A stretch of DNA of 64,000 bases from Lacunisphaera limnophila (GCF_001746835.1 NZ_CP016094.1:3735501-3799500); one strand, 5' to 3'; counted from the first letter of the stretch, positions 51,703 to 60,760 are shown. Translations and numbers: made by a program. Notes: generated by a model from the sequence alone, not told the origin.

Positions 51703-53322
51703 TTAAGATTGGTGGGTGGCTTTAAGGCCGACCGCAGAGTCGGCTGTAGTCCAATCAGAAGAAACGAGAATTACCTTGATCCGCTCACCGCTATTTTGAA
51801 GCGCGAGTAGCGCATCGAGCAATGAGTGTGGCCTTTCTGTTGTCTTTATATTTAAACGGCCGACTAGATTTCTCAAGGTCTCGGCACCCCGAGCCGAACA
51901 CTTGAGCAGTCCGAGCCATTCGGCATCAAACCGCGAAAAGGCATCTGAGAAAGCCGCCGATCTAAGAACCACATCGGCGTCGATGAATACGTGGGGGGCG
52001 GGATTTGCGAGCTTCAGCAGGCAGCGCGGCCGTCCGGCATGACGCCGTATTGAGCGGTCCGCCGCGATCACGAAATCAGCCGGATCTTCGAGCATCTGTT
52101 GAAGAATGTAGCGTCGGCATAGCACATCGGCCAAGGCGATAACACAGGTTCCTTGCAGAAGGTCCGCCGCTTGTTTAAGCGCACCAACATCGCCGCTTGT
52201 ATTCCAAACCCGTTGCCCGACGATTCGAACAGCAGCGCGGGAAATCGCTTCGACGCGAGATCCCGCAACTATGGTGATATCTCGCACATTCAGTGTGGAA
52301 AGGGTATTACACATTCTCTCGACGATCGAGATTCCATCTACGCAGACCATTGCCTGCGATAACTTCTGCGAGGGCAAATGCCGGATAGACTTATCTCTCG
52401 TTCCAACTAACAAAATTGCTTTTCGCTGGGCCGCGCCATCACCGAAGCGTCCTTCCGCCACGCGCAACTCCTCATCGCCTTGGAGACGAAAAACCTCATT
52501 TAGTGACGCGATCTTTGGCTCAATTCGCGAAACACTGCGCTCTCGGACAATGCGAACCGCCGTCGACTGCATTGCAGCTATGCTCGAGCGCAGGAGGTGA
52601 TTTGCCCAAATGAGAGCTGCGACGCGACGTCGCGCGAAATGCTGGGTGGGTGTGGTGTGATACTTAGTGGGAATCAGGATAATGGGGTGCCGGTTTTCCC
52701 ACCGGTCGAGAAAAGCAAATATTTCATCAGGGGACGCATGTGCGCTATGCACGATTATGGCGTCCGCGCCAGCTTGCCGATAGGCCTCGGCGCGGCGAAT
52801 TGCCTCCGCCAAGCCACAGCCTGCAATCAGTGCCTCCGTGCGCGCAATGAGCACAAAGCTCTCATCGTACTGCGCATCCTTACCTGCCTTAATCTTGCCG
52901 CAAAAGTCGTCGACCGGAGCCAACAACTGGGAGGGGCCACGTTGAAAACTGTTAGCTTTGGGGAAGATCTTATCTTCGAGGCACACCCCTGCGATGCCGC
53001 GCTGTTCGAGCTTTCGGACCAAGCGACGGAAATTATTAAAATTTCCAAAGCCCGTGTCGCCGTCGAAGAGGATGGGAACTTGGGTCGCATCCGCCATAAA
53101 CTCGGCGACTTCGACAACCTGAGTCCAGCTCGCTTCATTATTATCGCGCACACCAAGTGAGGCGGAAATCGCCAGTCCACTGGCCCAAATCGCCGGGAAG
53201 CCAGCCTCTTCCGCAATTCGTGCGGACAGGCCATTGTGTGCTTCCATGATGAAATCGAGCCGAGTAGTGGTAAGCAACGCTCGCAGCATCTGGGCCTTAG
53301 TTGGCGGGCTGTCAGTTTTCAT
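51703..53322 (-). CDS. pepM: Phosphoenolpyruvate phosphomutase fused to a nucleotidyltransferase-like domain
   Basis: The first 290 of 539 residues are PEP mutase: FIMEAHNGLSARIAEEAGF, LFDGDTGFGNFNNFRRLV and the diagnostic EDKIFPKANSFQ, with IARTEALIAGCG. The remainder resembles a MobA/IspD-type nucleotidyltransferase (QAMVCVDGISIVERMCNTLS, NVRDITIVAGSRVEAI), but its glycine-rich nucleotide loop is replaced by VGTRDKSIRHLPSQK, so its activity is doubtful. In intact fusions this domain activates the phosphonate with CTP. The ATG at 53322 overlaps the transaminase gene by 11 bp. Confidence 0.92.
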   Translation of the reverse strand: MKTDSPPTKAQMLRALLTTTRLDFIMEAHNGLSARIAEEAGFPAIWASGLAISASLGVRDNNEASWTQVVEVAEFMADATQVPILFDGDTGFGNFNNFRRLVRKLEQRGIAGVCLEDKIFPKANSFQRGPSQLLAPVDDFCGKIKAGKDAQYDESFVLIARTEALIAGCGLAEAIRRAEAYRQAGADAIIVHSAHASPDEIFAFLDRWENRHPIILIPTKYHTTPTQHFARRRVAALIWANHLLRSSIAAMQSTAVRIVRERSVSRIEPKIASLNEVFRLQGDEELRVAEGRFGDGAAQRKAILLVGTRDKSIRHLPSQKLSQAMVCVDGISIVERMCNTLSTLNVRDITIVAGSRVEAISRAAVRIVGQRVWNTSGDVGALKQAADLLQGTCVIALADVLCRRYILQQMLEDPADFVIAADRSIRRHAGRPRCLLKLANPAPHVFIDADVVLRSAAFSDAFSRFDAEWLGLLKCSARGAETLRNLVGRLNIKTTERPHSLLDALLALQNSGERIKVILVSSDWTTADSAVGLKATHQS

Positions 53323-54403
53323 GCAGATACTCCCGGACAGCGGCAATGAAGCCACGCATGTCATGAGGTGTTAGAGCACCAATGTTTGCGACTCGGAATG
53401 ATTTTTCATGGCGCAACTTGCCGGGGTAGAGAGTGATATCCCGCGCATACAGGTAATCGTGCAATTGCTCAAAAGAAAAGCCGGGCGCATCATGGCTGTG
53501 GAACGCCGTGAGTAATTGAGAATGAAGCGCTTTGGGAAGAACGGTCCTAAACCCGAGCTGTTCCATTCCGTCGAGCATCACTGAATAGCATGCACGATAG
53601 CGGGCTGCGCGGGCTGCAACGGTTTCGGTTAGCGTCTCTTGCAGTGCGCACGCCATCGCGTATAAGACCTGAACAGGCGGAGTAAAAGGAAACTGCCCAT
53701 TGATCAGACTGGCTTCATGGCGAGCGAGATTCAAAGTGTATGTTCTACCTATTGCGGAACTTCTTTCGATTAATTCCTGCGGGCCTAGGACAAAGCTCAC
53801 GCCGGGCATACCCTGCAGGCACTTGTTTGCGCTGCTTATGATGAAATCAACCGCATCTTCCCGTAATGAAATTGGAAGGCCAGCAAATGACGACATTGCG
53901 TCGACGATCGAGACGACACCGCAGGATCGGCAGATCCGACCGTATTCTGCCAAAGGAGTAAGCATGCCAGTCGTAGTTTCATGATGCACCCAGAAGGCAT
54001 GAGTGAATCGACCTGCAGTGATGCGTGCTGCAAATTCTACGGGGGATGGGCATACCGTCCAAGGTAAGGACCACACATCAACTGGAATTTGCAGCGTAGT
54101 TGCGATCTCCGCAGCACGCTCACCATAAGCGCCGTTTTCAATAATAAGGACGCGTCCATCTCGTGGCACCAGAGATCCTAGTGCGGCCTCAACCGCCGCA
54201 GTACCCGGACCGGCGATAAGTACCGCGCAGTGAGTTTCGGGATCGGCCCCGGACACGGTCAATAGGTCACGACGGATTTGGTATACCACTGAACCGAACT
54301 CTCTTTCACGTGGGCAGATGTCGGGAACGACCAAGGCCCGCTTGACGATGTTGGTGGTCGTTCCAGGGCCGGGATTGAGAAGGATTTTGCGGCGCGGATT
54401 CAA
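53312..54403 (-). CDS. phnW: 2-aminoethylphosphonate:pyruvate transaminase
   Basis: The PLP enzyme interconverts phosphonoacetaldehyde and 2-aminoethylphosphonate; in this locus it should run towards AEP. The 363 residues include ILLNPGPGTTTNIVKRALV at the start, IAGPGTAAVEAALGSLVP, VSIVDAMSSFAGLPI and the PLP lysine in SSANKCLQGMPGVSFVLGP. It lies between the HAD phosphatase and the mutase fusion. Confidence 0.93.
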   Translation of the reverse strand: MNPRRKILLNPGPGTTTNIVKRALVVPDICPREREFGSVVYQIRRDLLTVSGADPETHCAVLIAGPGTAAVEAALGSLVPRDGRVLIIENGAYGERAAEIATTLQIPVDVWSLPWTVCPSPVEFAARITAGRFTHAFWVHHETTTGMLTPLAEYGRICRSCGVVSIVDAMSSFAGLPISLREDAVDFIISSANKCLQGMPGVSFVLGPQELIERSSAIGRTYTLNLARHEASLINGQFPFTPPVQVLYAMACALQETLTETVAARAARYRACYSVMLDGMEQLGFRTVLPKALHSQLLTAFHSHDAPGFSFEQLHDYLYARDITLYPGKLRHEKSFRVANIGALTPHDMRGFIAAVREYLHEN

Positions 54404-54414
54404 ATTCGATTGTC

Positions 54415-55173
54415 TTACAGTCTTAAGTGCCGCGGGCCAGGGGTGAAGAGAAAGTCTCGGAGTTCGGCTAAGGAGTTGATAACTGTGAGCGCGCCGGAAA
54501 AATCATGCCGTAGAGTCAACTTATTCGGCATGGCGATACAGGCGATATTTGCTGCTAGTGCGGCGGCTAGGCCGCGTTGAGAATCCTCAATAGCAAGGCA
54601 GCTTGGCAAAAATGCTCCCATATCGCCCGCAGCCCGCAGGTAGATGTCCGGAGATGGCTTACAGCGTTTGACCTCTGACCCGGTCACAATGTAGTCGAAT
54701 AGTTCCAAGAAACCTGTCGCGCCATGTAAAAGTGTTAGAGCCTGTCGCGAATTGCTGGTCACGAGCCCAATTCGATAGCAACGACGGAGCTCGGCAAGCA
54801 ACTGGTGTGCGTTGTCATTGATGATTATAGCCTCTAGGCGGTTGTAATACAGCTCCCTCCGCACTGCGAGGAAAGCGTCCAAGTATTGTTCTTTTAGCCC
54901 CAATGCCTGAGCGACCAAAGTAGAGGACATGCCATTTTGCAGGTAGAGTTCGGACCAGATATCGCAGCCTAGCTCGATTCCGTGTCGGCCCAATGCTTCT
55001 CTGGTCGCGTCAAAATAGGCCCATTCTGTATCGACCAGTGTCCCATCGTGATCAAAGAGCAAGGTATCAATCTGCCAAGGGACCCCACTTACACCAATCA
55101 CTCGCGCCGTCTTTTGAGAATATTCGCGATTTGCCACTATGGCGGTGTTCTCCCTAAAGCTGTTGGCAGTCAT
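54415..55173 (-). CDS. HAD-superfamily phosphatase (beta-phosphoglucomutase-like)
   Basis: The 252-residue protein has HAD motifs LLFDHDGTLVDTEWAYFDA, LVTSNSRQAL, CKPSPDIYLRAAGD and AIEDSQRGLAAALAANI, and a helical cap domain between the first two. It is not phosphonoacetaldehyde hydrolase, whose first motif differs. Being first in the phosphonate operon, it may remove a phosphate from an intermediate or a nucleotide-activated phosphonate. The 97 bp before it contain the likely operon promoter. Confidence 0.85.
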   Translation of the reverse strand: MTANSFRENTAIVANREYSQKTARVIGVSGVPWQIDTLLFDHDGTLVDTEWAYFDATREALGRHGIELGCDIWSELYLQNGMSSTLVAQALGLKEQYLDAFLAVRRELYYNRLEAIIINDNAHQLLAELRRCYRIGLVTSNSRQALTLLHGATGFLELFDYIVTGSEVKRCKPSPDIYLRAAGDMGAFLPSCLAIEDSQRGLAAALAANIACIAMPNKLTLRHDFSGALTVINSLAELRDFLFTPGPRHLRL

Positions 55174-55270
55174 GCAGCGGTACTAGTTTGCAATCAGATC
55201 TGTTCAGAGCAAGCGCAGTAAATGGCTCTTCTGTTTGCGCGCGCATTCTGCGAATATGGGGAGCAATTAT

Positions 55271-56698
55271 TCACTTAGCATATGTCGATCGGCTTTTCGT
55301 ACGGAAAACCGCCTTTCCCTCAGGGAAGTCTTTGTGCACGACACTAACGTATTCAGCAAGATCATGATCTAGTAGCTTGTGCTCGGCATCCAGCGTTTCC
55401 CAGGTGTCTGAAGGGATTGCGAGGGAGGATGAAACTGTCCTTGGGTCCGATGGGAGGCGAAGTGGTCGTGCCAGATCCTGCCGTTGCGGTGTTGAGACTT
55501 CAGATAGAGTCGACGCGTGAGGGTGAGCGAGGCCAAATGGCCATAAGAACAGGCCGCAGAGTGCCATGAACCCAACAATGGGCACCAACGCAGTATAACG
55601 GGATGCCATCCCGACTACGACATTGGCGCTGTTTAGGACCGCTGGTTCAAGGTAATGGGTTTCTGTCTCATTCTCCTCGAAGTAGGCATACGGGATTGAA
55701 CCGACGCCGTCACGGTGAGGACTGGCCGAAGCCCAGCCTTCCCCCCAGGAGTTCTGAAAAAGAAAATGCCCGCCACCCGGGGCTTCGTGGTCGTCCCTAT
55801 ACCCGACGAGCAATATCGCGTGCCACCCCAGAAGGGTGTCATCTTCGCCTAGTCTCAGAGAAACGGTTCCGGTCCGGAATGCAGCATCCCAGGAGGCATA
55901 GACAGGCACTGCGGCCAAAACAGGCCTTCCCTGCCCTGCGGTGCCATATGCGAGCGCCGTCTTGATTCCGTGAATTGTGTCGATCGGACCGGACCTAGCG
56001 GCCGATATTCCGAAGCCGGAGGCTTCCTCATCTGCCGCCTCGTCCGGGAGACCGAGACCATCCAGTGACCGCATCTCCGCATCGGCTCCTGGCCAAGTCG
56101 CCAATTTGCACGCTCCGAACTGGCTCAAAGCTTCAATACCGGCCTCCAAGGTGGTGCCGTCCTCGTGAGGATGACCATCGAGTGCCTTGCTGTGGAGGTA
56201 AACATAACTTCCGGATAGGACATCGCCCGTGTGCATTTCCACGGCCGCAGTGGCCGCGTGTCCTACACAGGCTGGATTCACCCCTTGGTCGTGGATGTAT
56301 GGAATTGAGGCCGTCATATCGACCTCGGCGGGAAGCCCTCCGTGTTGCTCGAGCTGCAAGCCTAGGAGCTGTGAGATGGCATTTGGGCGCAGTGCCACCT
56401 GGTCAGGGTTCTTTCTTGGCCGACGCACCGCCCCGAAACTGCGAGAATGTGCCTTGATCTGTCGGGTAAGCTCTACCGGCTCGACGTGGATACGGCGCAC
56501 AGAGCTGTCACCCCAGACAGACGTTAGCTTTGCATCCGTTGAAGTATATTGGGCCACAAGCTCCGGTTGGCTGTGCAGCAGGCAGGCGAGCTGGTCAGCC
56601 TCGCGTATACCCCGGAGTGCCAAGCGCTCTCGCTCGGCCTTTCTGAGGCCTTTCAGACCGCGTAGGAACTTGGGCGAGATGGCGCGCTTAGGCTTCAT
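55271..56698 (-). CDS. Papain-like (C1 family) cysteine peptidase with a membrane anchor
   Basis: From the ATG at 56698 the product has 475 residues. The N-terminal part is basic with a helix-hairpin-like stretch (FLRGLKGLRKAERERLALRG). The peptidase core has the active-site Cys in QGVNPACVGHAATAA, the His in LLGWHAILLVGYRDD and the Asn in FQNSWGEGWAS. A membrane helix follows (YTALVPIVGFMALCGLFLW), then a Pro/Ser-rich tail. It is the last gene of the nine-gene envelope operon and overlaps the gene before it by 11 bp. It may process or release another operon product. Confidence 0.85.
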   Translation of the reverse strand: MKPKRAISPKFLRGLKGLRKAERERLALRGIREADQLACLLHSQPELVAQYTSTDAKLTSVWGDSSVRRIHVEPVELTRQIKAHSRSFGAVRRPRKNPDQVALRPNAISQLLGLQLEQHGGLPAEVDMTASIPYIHDQGVNPACVGHAATAAVEMHTGDVLSGSYVYLHSKALDGHPHEDGTTLEAGIEALSQFGACKLATWPGADAEMRSLDGLGLPDEAADEEASGFGISAARSGPIDTIHGIKTALAYGTAGQGRPVLAAVPVYASWDAAFRTGTVSLRLGEDDTLLGWHAILLVGYRDDHEAPGGGHFLFQNSWGEGWASASPHRDGVGSIPYAYFEENETETHYLEPAVLNSANVVVGMASRYTALVPIVGFMALCGLFLWPFGLAHPHASTLSEVSTPQRQDLARPLRLPSDPRTVSSSLAIPSDTWETLDAEHKLLDHDLAEYVSVVHKDFPEGKAVFRTKSRSTYAK

Positions 56699-56957
56699 GG
56701 GTTTTGCCTGGATGCCGGAGTCCGAATCGGCCGACCTTGGCCTGATCTCCTGAATTCGGGACAATCAAGTCCACGCGAGCATGCAAGGCCACCATCTCAT
56801 CAGGAGGGAGATCCAGTAGTGTCGCTACGGCTCCCCGGCTCTCCGGGCTACCGTGGAGAAGGTCTGACAGAGACTCCACCGACACTATCCCACGGGAGTG
56901 CAGCCGCTGGATCGTTTCCAGCGACAGTGGGAGTAAATTAAGAGCGGTGACTTTCAT
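56688..56957 (-). CDS. Small hypothetical protein with a helix-hairpin-like core
   Basis: The 89-residue protein (NLLPLSLETIQRLHSRGIVS, VESLSDLLHGSPESRG, AVATLLDLPPDEMVALHARV) looks like a helix-hairpin-helix or SAM-like bundle similar to the N-terminal segment of the peptidase that follows. Both ends overlap neighbours (4 bp with the gene before, 11 bp with the peptidase), so it is coupled within the operon. Confidence 0.65.
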   Translation of the reverse strand: MKVTALNLLPLSLETIQRLHSRGIVSVESLSDLLHGSPESRGAVATLLDLPPDEMVALHARVDLIVPNSGDQAKVGRFGLRHPGKTHEA

Positions 56958-57595
56958 ACGCCCACCATAATGGTTCGTGCTGGACGACTGCCTACAGCGG
57001 GCATCCTGAGCGTCACCTCGTTTCGCCCGCGGGGTTCGACAACGATAACAAGAGCCTGATCGCGCAACTCAGGCCGGACTTCCTCAACCCAGGCACGGAG
57101 CCGGGTAATCACGTTCAAATGCATCCTCAGTACGGCATCGGTACCGGTCATTTTGATAGCGAGCGTGGCGGAGTATTGCGACAGGAGTTCATCGCCCTCC
57201 TCCCCCGCTGGCACCTTGCGATCACCAAGGTGGTAGCCAAGGCTGGGTGACTGCCAGATGAAGGCAGGCGCCAGATCTTCAGGTCGGCCTCGCCAGCGGA
57301 AACTAAGAGGCGGGAAGGCAAACTTTTGTGCAGCCTGCTTGTCATGTTCATCGATCTCTGTGTGCGCCGAAACGGTCTCTATCTCCTCGAATGAGGCCGG
57401 TAGGGACTTGTTTTCCGGGGTCGGGACGGAGGGCTGGGTTTGCGACGTCTCGTTGGCCGCGGCAGGAGCCGCAGGCGCCGGTTTGGCGGGCGGCGGCATG
57501 CCGGCTGGCATGATGAGGGGGGACAGCACAAGGCAAAGAGCGACTCCGAAAAGGCTCCCCATGCACAGCCCTAGAATGCGGGGCCAGTTAGGCAT
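56954..57595 (-). CDS. Single-pass envelope protein with a proline-rich linker
   Basis: From the ATG at 57595 the product has 213 residues: an N-terminal membrane helix (ILGLCMGSLFGVALCLVLSP), a Pro/Ala-rich linker (about 35-70) and a soluble domain (SATLAIKMTGTDAVLRMHLN, DQALVIVVEPRGRNEVTLRM). The layout resembles TonB- or MotB-like proteins spanning the periplasm, but no peptidoglycan-binding motif is seen. It overlaps the preceding gene by 8 bp. Confidence 0.65.
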   Translation of the reverse strand: MPNWPRILGLCMGSLFGVALCLVLSPLIMPAGMPPPAKPAPAAPAAANETSQTQPSVPTPENKSLPASFEEIETVSAHTEIDEHDKQAAQKFAFPPLSFRWRGRPEDLAPAFIWQSPSLGYHLGDRKVPAGEEGDELLSQYSATLAIKMTGTDAVLRMHLNVITRLRAWVEEVRPELRDQALVIVVEPRGRNEVTLRMPAVGSRPARTIMVGV

Positions 57596-58139
57596 GGGTC
57601 TGGGCGGGTTGAGTGTGTTCAAACCAAACAAAACGGGCCACCATGAGAACGGCGTTAAGGACCCAGAGCCCAAACTTGAAATAAAGGCTACCGATCAGGG
57701 CACGTGCATCCTGGCCCTGCTCCCCTGATACGGTCAGGACGCCGTAAAGCGAAATGGCCATAGTGAAGAGCCCCAGCAAAAGTGAAGCCGCCTTAAAAAG
57801 GCTCAGGGTGCCGGCGGGAGAGACACCGGCGGCGACTTGCCTGCGAAACGCCATCTCGTAGGACACAAACAGTCCTGCCGCTAGGAGAACGAAGGGCAGG
57901 TTGTGGGTCAGGTTGAACCCAGCAAACTGACCAAGATCGTGCAATACCGGCAGGAAGGCTCCGATAAGGCCTTCCAAGGCCGGGGCCGGCGCCCACTCCA
58001 AAAGGTAAGCAAGCCACCATAGGAGTGCGAACAGGAGAACCGCGAGAAGGCCTTGGAGGGCCGACTTGAGGAACGCGCCCAGGGATGAGGCAAGGATGCG
58101 AACGTTCAGGGCTGAGGAGGGAAACAATGCAGGTTTCAT
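57588..58139 (-). CDS. Polytopic inner membrane protein
   Basis: The 183-residue protein has four or five membrane helices (ALQGLLAVLLFALLWWLAYL, LPFVLLAAGLFVSYEMAF, AASLLLGLFTMAISLYGVLT, YFKFGLWVLNAVLMVARFVW). It has no signature of a known transporter. Next to a single-pass protein with an intramembrane Asp, it could play the MotA/ExbB role in an energy-coupled complex, but sequence evidence for that is lacking. Confidence 0.7.
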   Translation of the reverse strand: MKPALFPSSALNVRILASSLGAFLKSALQGLLAVLLFALLWWLAYLLEWAPAPALEGLIGAFLPVLHDLGQFAGFNLTHNLPFVLLAAGLFVSYEMAFRRQVAAGVSPAGTLSLFKAASLLLGLFTMAISLYGVLTVSGEQGQDARALIGSLYFKFGLWVLNAVLMVARFVWFEHTQPAQTHA

Positions 58140-58151
58140 TTGAATGCGGTT

Positions 58152-58535
58152 CTATTGTTTGTGGCTGATGACCTTGACAGATGACGCCTGCTGTAAGGTC
58201 TGAAAGATGTCGTAAGGGACCTCTACGATCAGCGACCCATCAGCAGAAGGACTGGCCGCTGCGCTCAGGTTGCCCTTCAGGATGTGGGTGACGGGACGAG
58301 CCTCGGGGCCATCTGATTTGGTGGGTTTGCCGTCAGGCTGCTCGGCCCCGGACTTGATAGTGACGGAGTTCTGACCCTCACTGGCACGCGAAGGCTGCGT
58401 GGTCGTCAGCGAGGCCAGGCAAAGCCACAGCGCCAGCATGAGAAAGATTCCGTCGGCGATGCCGATGTAAACAGCACCGTCGTCGTGGGCAGCACTGCTT
58501 ACTCGACGCATAACCGGCGGGTTGGACGTTTGCAT
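58152..58535 (-). CDS. Single-pass membrane protein with intramembrane Asp, MotB/ExbD-like layout
   Basis: The 127-residue protein has a cytoplasmic start, one membrane helix (VYIGIADGIFLMLALWLCLA, about 22-41) that contains Asp 28, a charged linker, and a small C-terminal domain (GSLIVEVPYDIFQTLQQASS). ExbD and MotB have an essential Asp at a comparable position, and the neighbouring gene encodes a polytopic partner. This similarity is topological only. It lies 12 bp before the polytopic gene. Confidence 0.6.
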   Translation of the reverse strand: MQTSNPPVMRRVSSAAHDDGAVYIGIADGIFLMLALWLCLASLTTTQPSRASEGQNSVTIKSGAEQPDGKPTKSDGPEARPVTHILKGNLSAAASPSADGSLIVEVPYDIFQTLQQASSVKVISHKQ

Positions 58536-58553
58536 GACGCAGTGGCTTGCTGG

Positions 58554-58922
58554 TTACTGATTCTGGAGCTTGAGCCGGTAGATCCGGTCATAGCCCAGAG
58601 TGAGCGCCTCAAAGCGGGCGATCAGCAACGCCGGACCGAGGTTGCGTTCGTCGGTCGTGCGCAGGGGTGCCCGCTCCAAGCGCACACCGCTGCGGTTGGC
58701 GATGCCGACCATGAGCTGGTAGGCTTCGACCGAATCGCGCGAGAGCTTGCCGGTTTCAAGGTACTCCGCGATGAGTCGCCCCGACAGGGTCTTGTACTGC
58801 TGCTGCACGTCAGGGGCGTTTACAGGGGATTCGCCAAGGCGAAGTGCGTAGGACTGGGTCTCGGCACCGTAGGAGAGGGCAAAGGTGCCCCCGAGGATAA
58901 GCATGAGGATGAAGTTTTTCAT
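58554..58922 (-). CDS. Small exported protein
   Basis: The 122-residue product begins with a signal peptide (MKNFILMLILGGTFALSYG) and continues as a soluble helical domain (QQYKTLSGRLIAEYLETGKL, EAYQLMVGIANRSGVRLERA). No family is recognised. It lies between the coiled-coil exported protein and the single-pass membrane protein of the same operon. Confidence 0.65.
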   Translation of the reverse strand: MKNFILMLILGGTFALSYGAETQSYALRLGESPVNAPDVQQQYKTLSGRLIAEYLETGKLSRDSVEAYQLMVGIANRSGVRLERAPLRTTDERNLGPALLIARFEALTLGYDRIYRLKLQNQ

Positions 58923-58953
58923 GATGGATGTGGTTCGGATTTCAGAATGGGAT

Positions 58954-59754
58954 CTACTTGAAGAACTTGTTGATTTCCATGGCCTTGATCACGTCCGAGC
59001 CGTTCTGCGCAGACATGATCTGCGGATTGCCGCCGTTGCCAGCGCGGATAGTGATAGTTCTTTTCATGTTATTCCAGGCGATGGCGTTGATTGCGTAAAT
59101 GCCGGCCTGATACTCGAGCTGGTTGGCCTCACGAAGCCGGCTGATCACAAGTTCGCGGACATTGGCCGAGGTAAAGCCGGACTGCTGCAAGACGTGCCGA
59201 AACTCGGGAAACGAATTACTCAGGCTGTCGACCTCCTTGCGCAGATCATCGTTCAGTTCGCGTTTTTCCTGCTCGAGGGCGCGCATGTCCGCGCTGATCA
59301 AGCTGGCCGCTTCACCGGAGAGGTTTGCAGACTCACCGTTCGACGGCATCGTATTGCGGCTCGCGCGGCGGACGGTCGCCTTGATCAGGTTGACTGCGTC
59401 CTCGGCCGCCTCTCTCGCTTCGGCCAGCTTTGAGTCACGCAAGGTCTCCAGCGTCTTGGGCACACCGGCCTCCATGCCGGCCCACCAGGCTTCTGAGGCT
59501 TTTTCGAGGTCCTTTGCCTTGAGGCTCTCAACGAGAACGCCGGAGATTTGGCGCGCTTGCTGGATGGTGCCGTCTGCACTCTCCGCCTGGTTCTGGAGAA
59601 GGCGTTTGGCGGCACGCTCCTGCACATGGGTGATGACCTTTTGCGCCTCCTCGGTAAGGATCAAAGTGCCCTCGCTCTGGGCGAGGGACTTGCCGGCGAC
59701 GATCATAGCAAGGAGCGCCGCCAACAGGATACGATGGATGATAAGGGTTTTCAT
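58954..59754 (-). CDS. Exported coiled-coil protein
   Basis: The 266-residue product has a signal peptide (RILLAALLAMIVAGKSLA) and a mostly helical mature part, with a likely coiled coil (ISADMRALEQEKRELNDDLR) and repeated Ala/Glu-rich segments. The C-terminal part is different (NNMKRTITIRAGNGGNPQIM). No known domain is visible. It could form a periplasmic rod or filament subunit; this is only a topological impression. Confidence 0.65.
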   Translation of the reverse strand: MKTLIIHRILLAALLAMIVAGKSLAQSEGTLILTEEAQKVITHVQERAAKRLLQNQAESADGTIQQARQISGVLVESLKAKDLEKASEAWWAGMEAGVPKTLETLRDSKLAEAREAAEDAVNLIKATVRRASRNTMPSNGESANLSGEAASLISADMRALEQEKRELNDDLRKEVDSLSNSFPEFRHVLQQSGFTSANVRELVISRLREANQLEYQAGIYAINAIAWNNMKRTITIRAGNGGNPQIMSAQNGSDVIKAMEINKFFK

Positions 59755-59781
59755 GTATGGTAAGGAGTTTGTGGTTTCAGA

Positions 59782-60366
59782 TTAGAGTTCCGTTCTCAGG
59801 AGGTTCTGGATTTCCGGATGTGCGATGTTGACGAGTTCATCCGGGAGGTCGCGGCCCAGGCGACGGAGCGCCACCAGGTAGGTTTCGACCTCGCCGCCAA
59901 GCGGCGTTTTGCGAATTCCGCGGTAACCCGCTTCCCAGTGCTGGGTCGCGGTACCGAGTGTTTCGGTATCATTGGCCAGCAGCGCGTGTTGCAGGGCCAT
60001 GGTCGCGAGGCGGACCTGCTCCTCCGGAGTTGAGAACTCGTTGTCTTGCAAGGTAGAGTTGAGCAAGCGGCCAGAACGCAGGTAGGATGCCGAGTCAGTC
60101 TTGCGGGCCGCCCAGACCCGATTCGCCTCATCAACGACGGCCTGATTCTTCACGTTGATCGGGCTGCGGTCGTCGAGAGGGTCCTTGGCGATGCCGTTGA
60201 ACTGGATCTTGGCCGGCGGCGGCACCTCAACCACGGCGACGGGGGCCGGACTAGATGCGCATCCGGACAGGAGAGCGGAAATGGCTACAACGATGACCCC
60301 AAGGTGTGTCCGACTGAATCCGGACGCGCCAGAGCGCGAATACGATGCAATAGTGGTAGTGTTCAT
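59782..60366 (-). CDS. Predicted lipoprotein
   Basis: The 194-residue protein has a signal sequence ending in the lipobox VVAISALLSGCASSPAP, so the mature protein should be lipid-anchored. The helical domain (NQAVVDEANRVWAARKTDSA, VRLATMALQHALLANDTETL, AYLVALRRLGRDLPDELV-like) may be TPR-like. It lies 27 bp upstream of the coiled-coil protein gene. Confidence 0.7.
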   Translation of the reverse strand: MNTTTIASYSRSGASGFSRTHLGVIVVAISALLSGCASSPAPVAVVEVPPPAKIQFNGIAKDPLDDRSPINVKNQAVVDEANRVWAARKTDSASYLRSGRLLNSTLQDNEFSTPEEQVRLATMALQHALLANDTETLGTATQHWEAGYRGIRKTPLGGEVETYLVALRRLGRDLPDELVNIAHPEIQNLLRTEL

Positions 60367-60379
60367 AGATCGGGTGATG

Positions 60380-60760
60380 TTAGCGGTTAGAGTTTGAGGT
60401 TTCGGCCGCCAGCAGGCGGGAAAGATTGGGCATACTGGGAATGGCGATGGGCTCGCCGGTCGCCGTCATATTTCGTGCGACGGGGACTTCACCCTGCAAG
60501 AGGCGCTGCAGGTGCGTTACAGGCTTACCCGACTTAGGCTGTGTACCTTCCGGGCGTGCCGAAACAGACTTGTCAGGGATTACGGCGCTGATGCGTTCAG
60601 CGGCAGTCTTCACCTGGGCTTTGGCTGCTTCGACCGCTTGCGCGGCCTGCTCGGTAACTGGTGTCGAAGCTGCTTTGGATTGTGCTTTCTTGTGCTTGAT
60701 TAAAAGGCCGACGGCAAAAAGGCCTACAATCACGATTAAAAAGGTCACTATGGTCTTCAT
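60380..60760 (-). CDS. Single-pass protein heading the envelope operon
   Basis: From the ATG at 60760 the product has 126 residues: one N-terminal membrane helix (MKTIVTFLIVIVGLFAVGLL), an Ala/Lys-rich helical segment (QAAQAVEAAKAQVKTAAERI) and a short Pro-containing tail. No family is recognised. It is the first gene of the nine-gene operon; a GGAGGA-like sequence does not occur directly before the ATG. Confidence 0.6.
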   Translation of the reverse strand: MKTIVTFLIVIVGLFAVGLLIKHKKAQSKAASTPVTEQAAQAVEAAKAQVKTAAERISAVIPDKSVSARPEGTQPKSGKPVTHLQRLLQGEVPVARNMTATGEPIAIPSMPNLSRLLAAETSNSNR

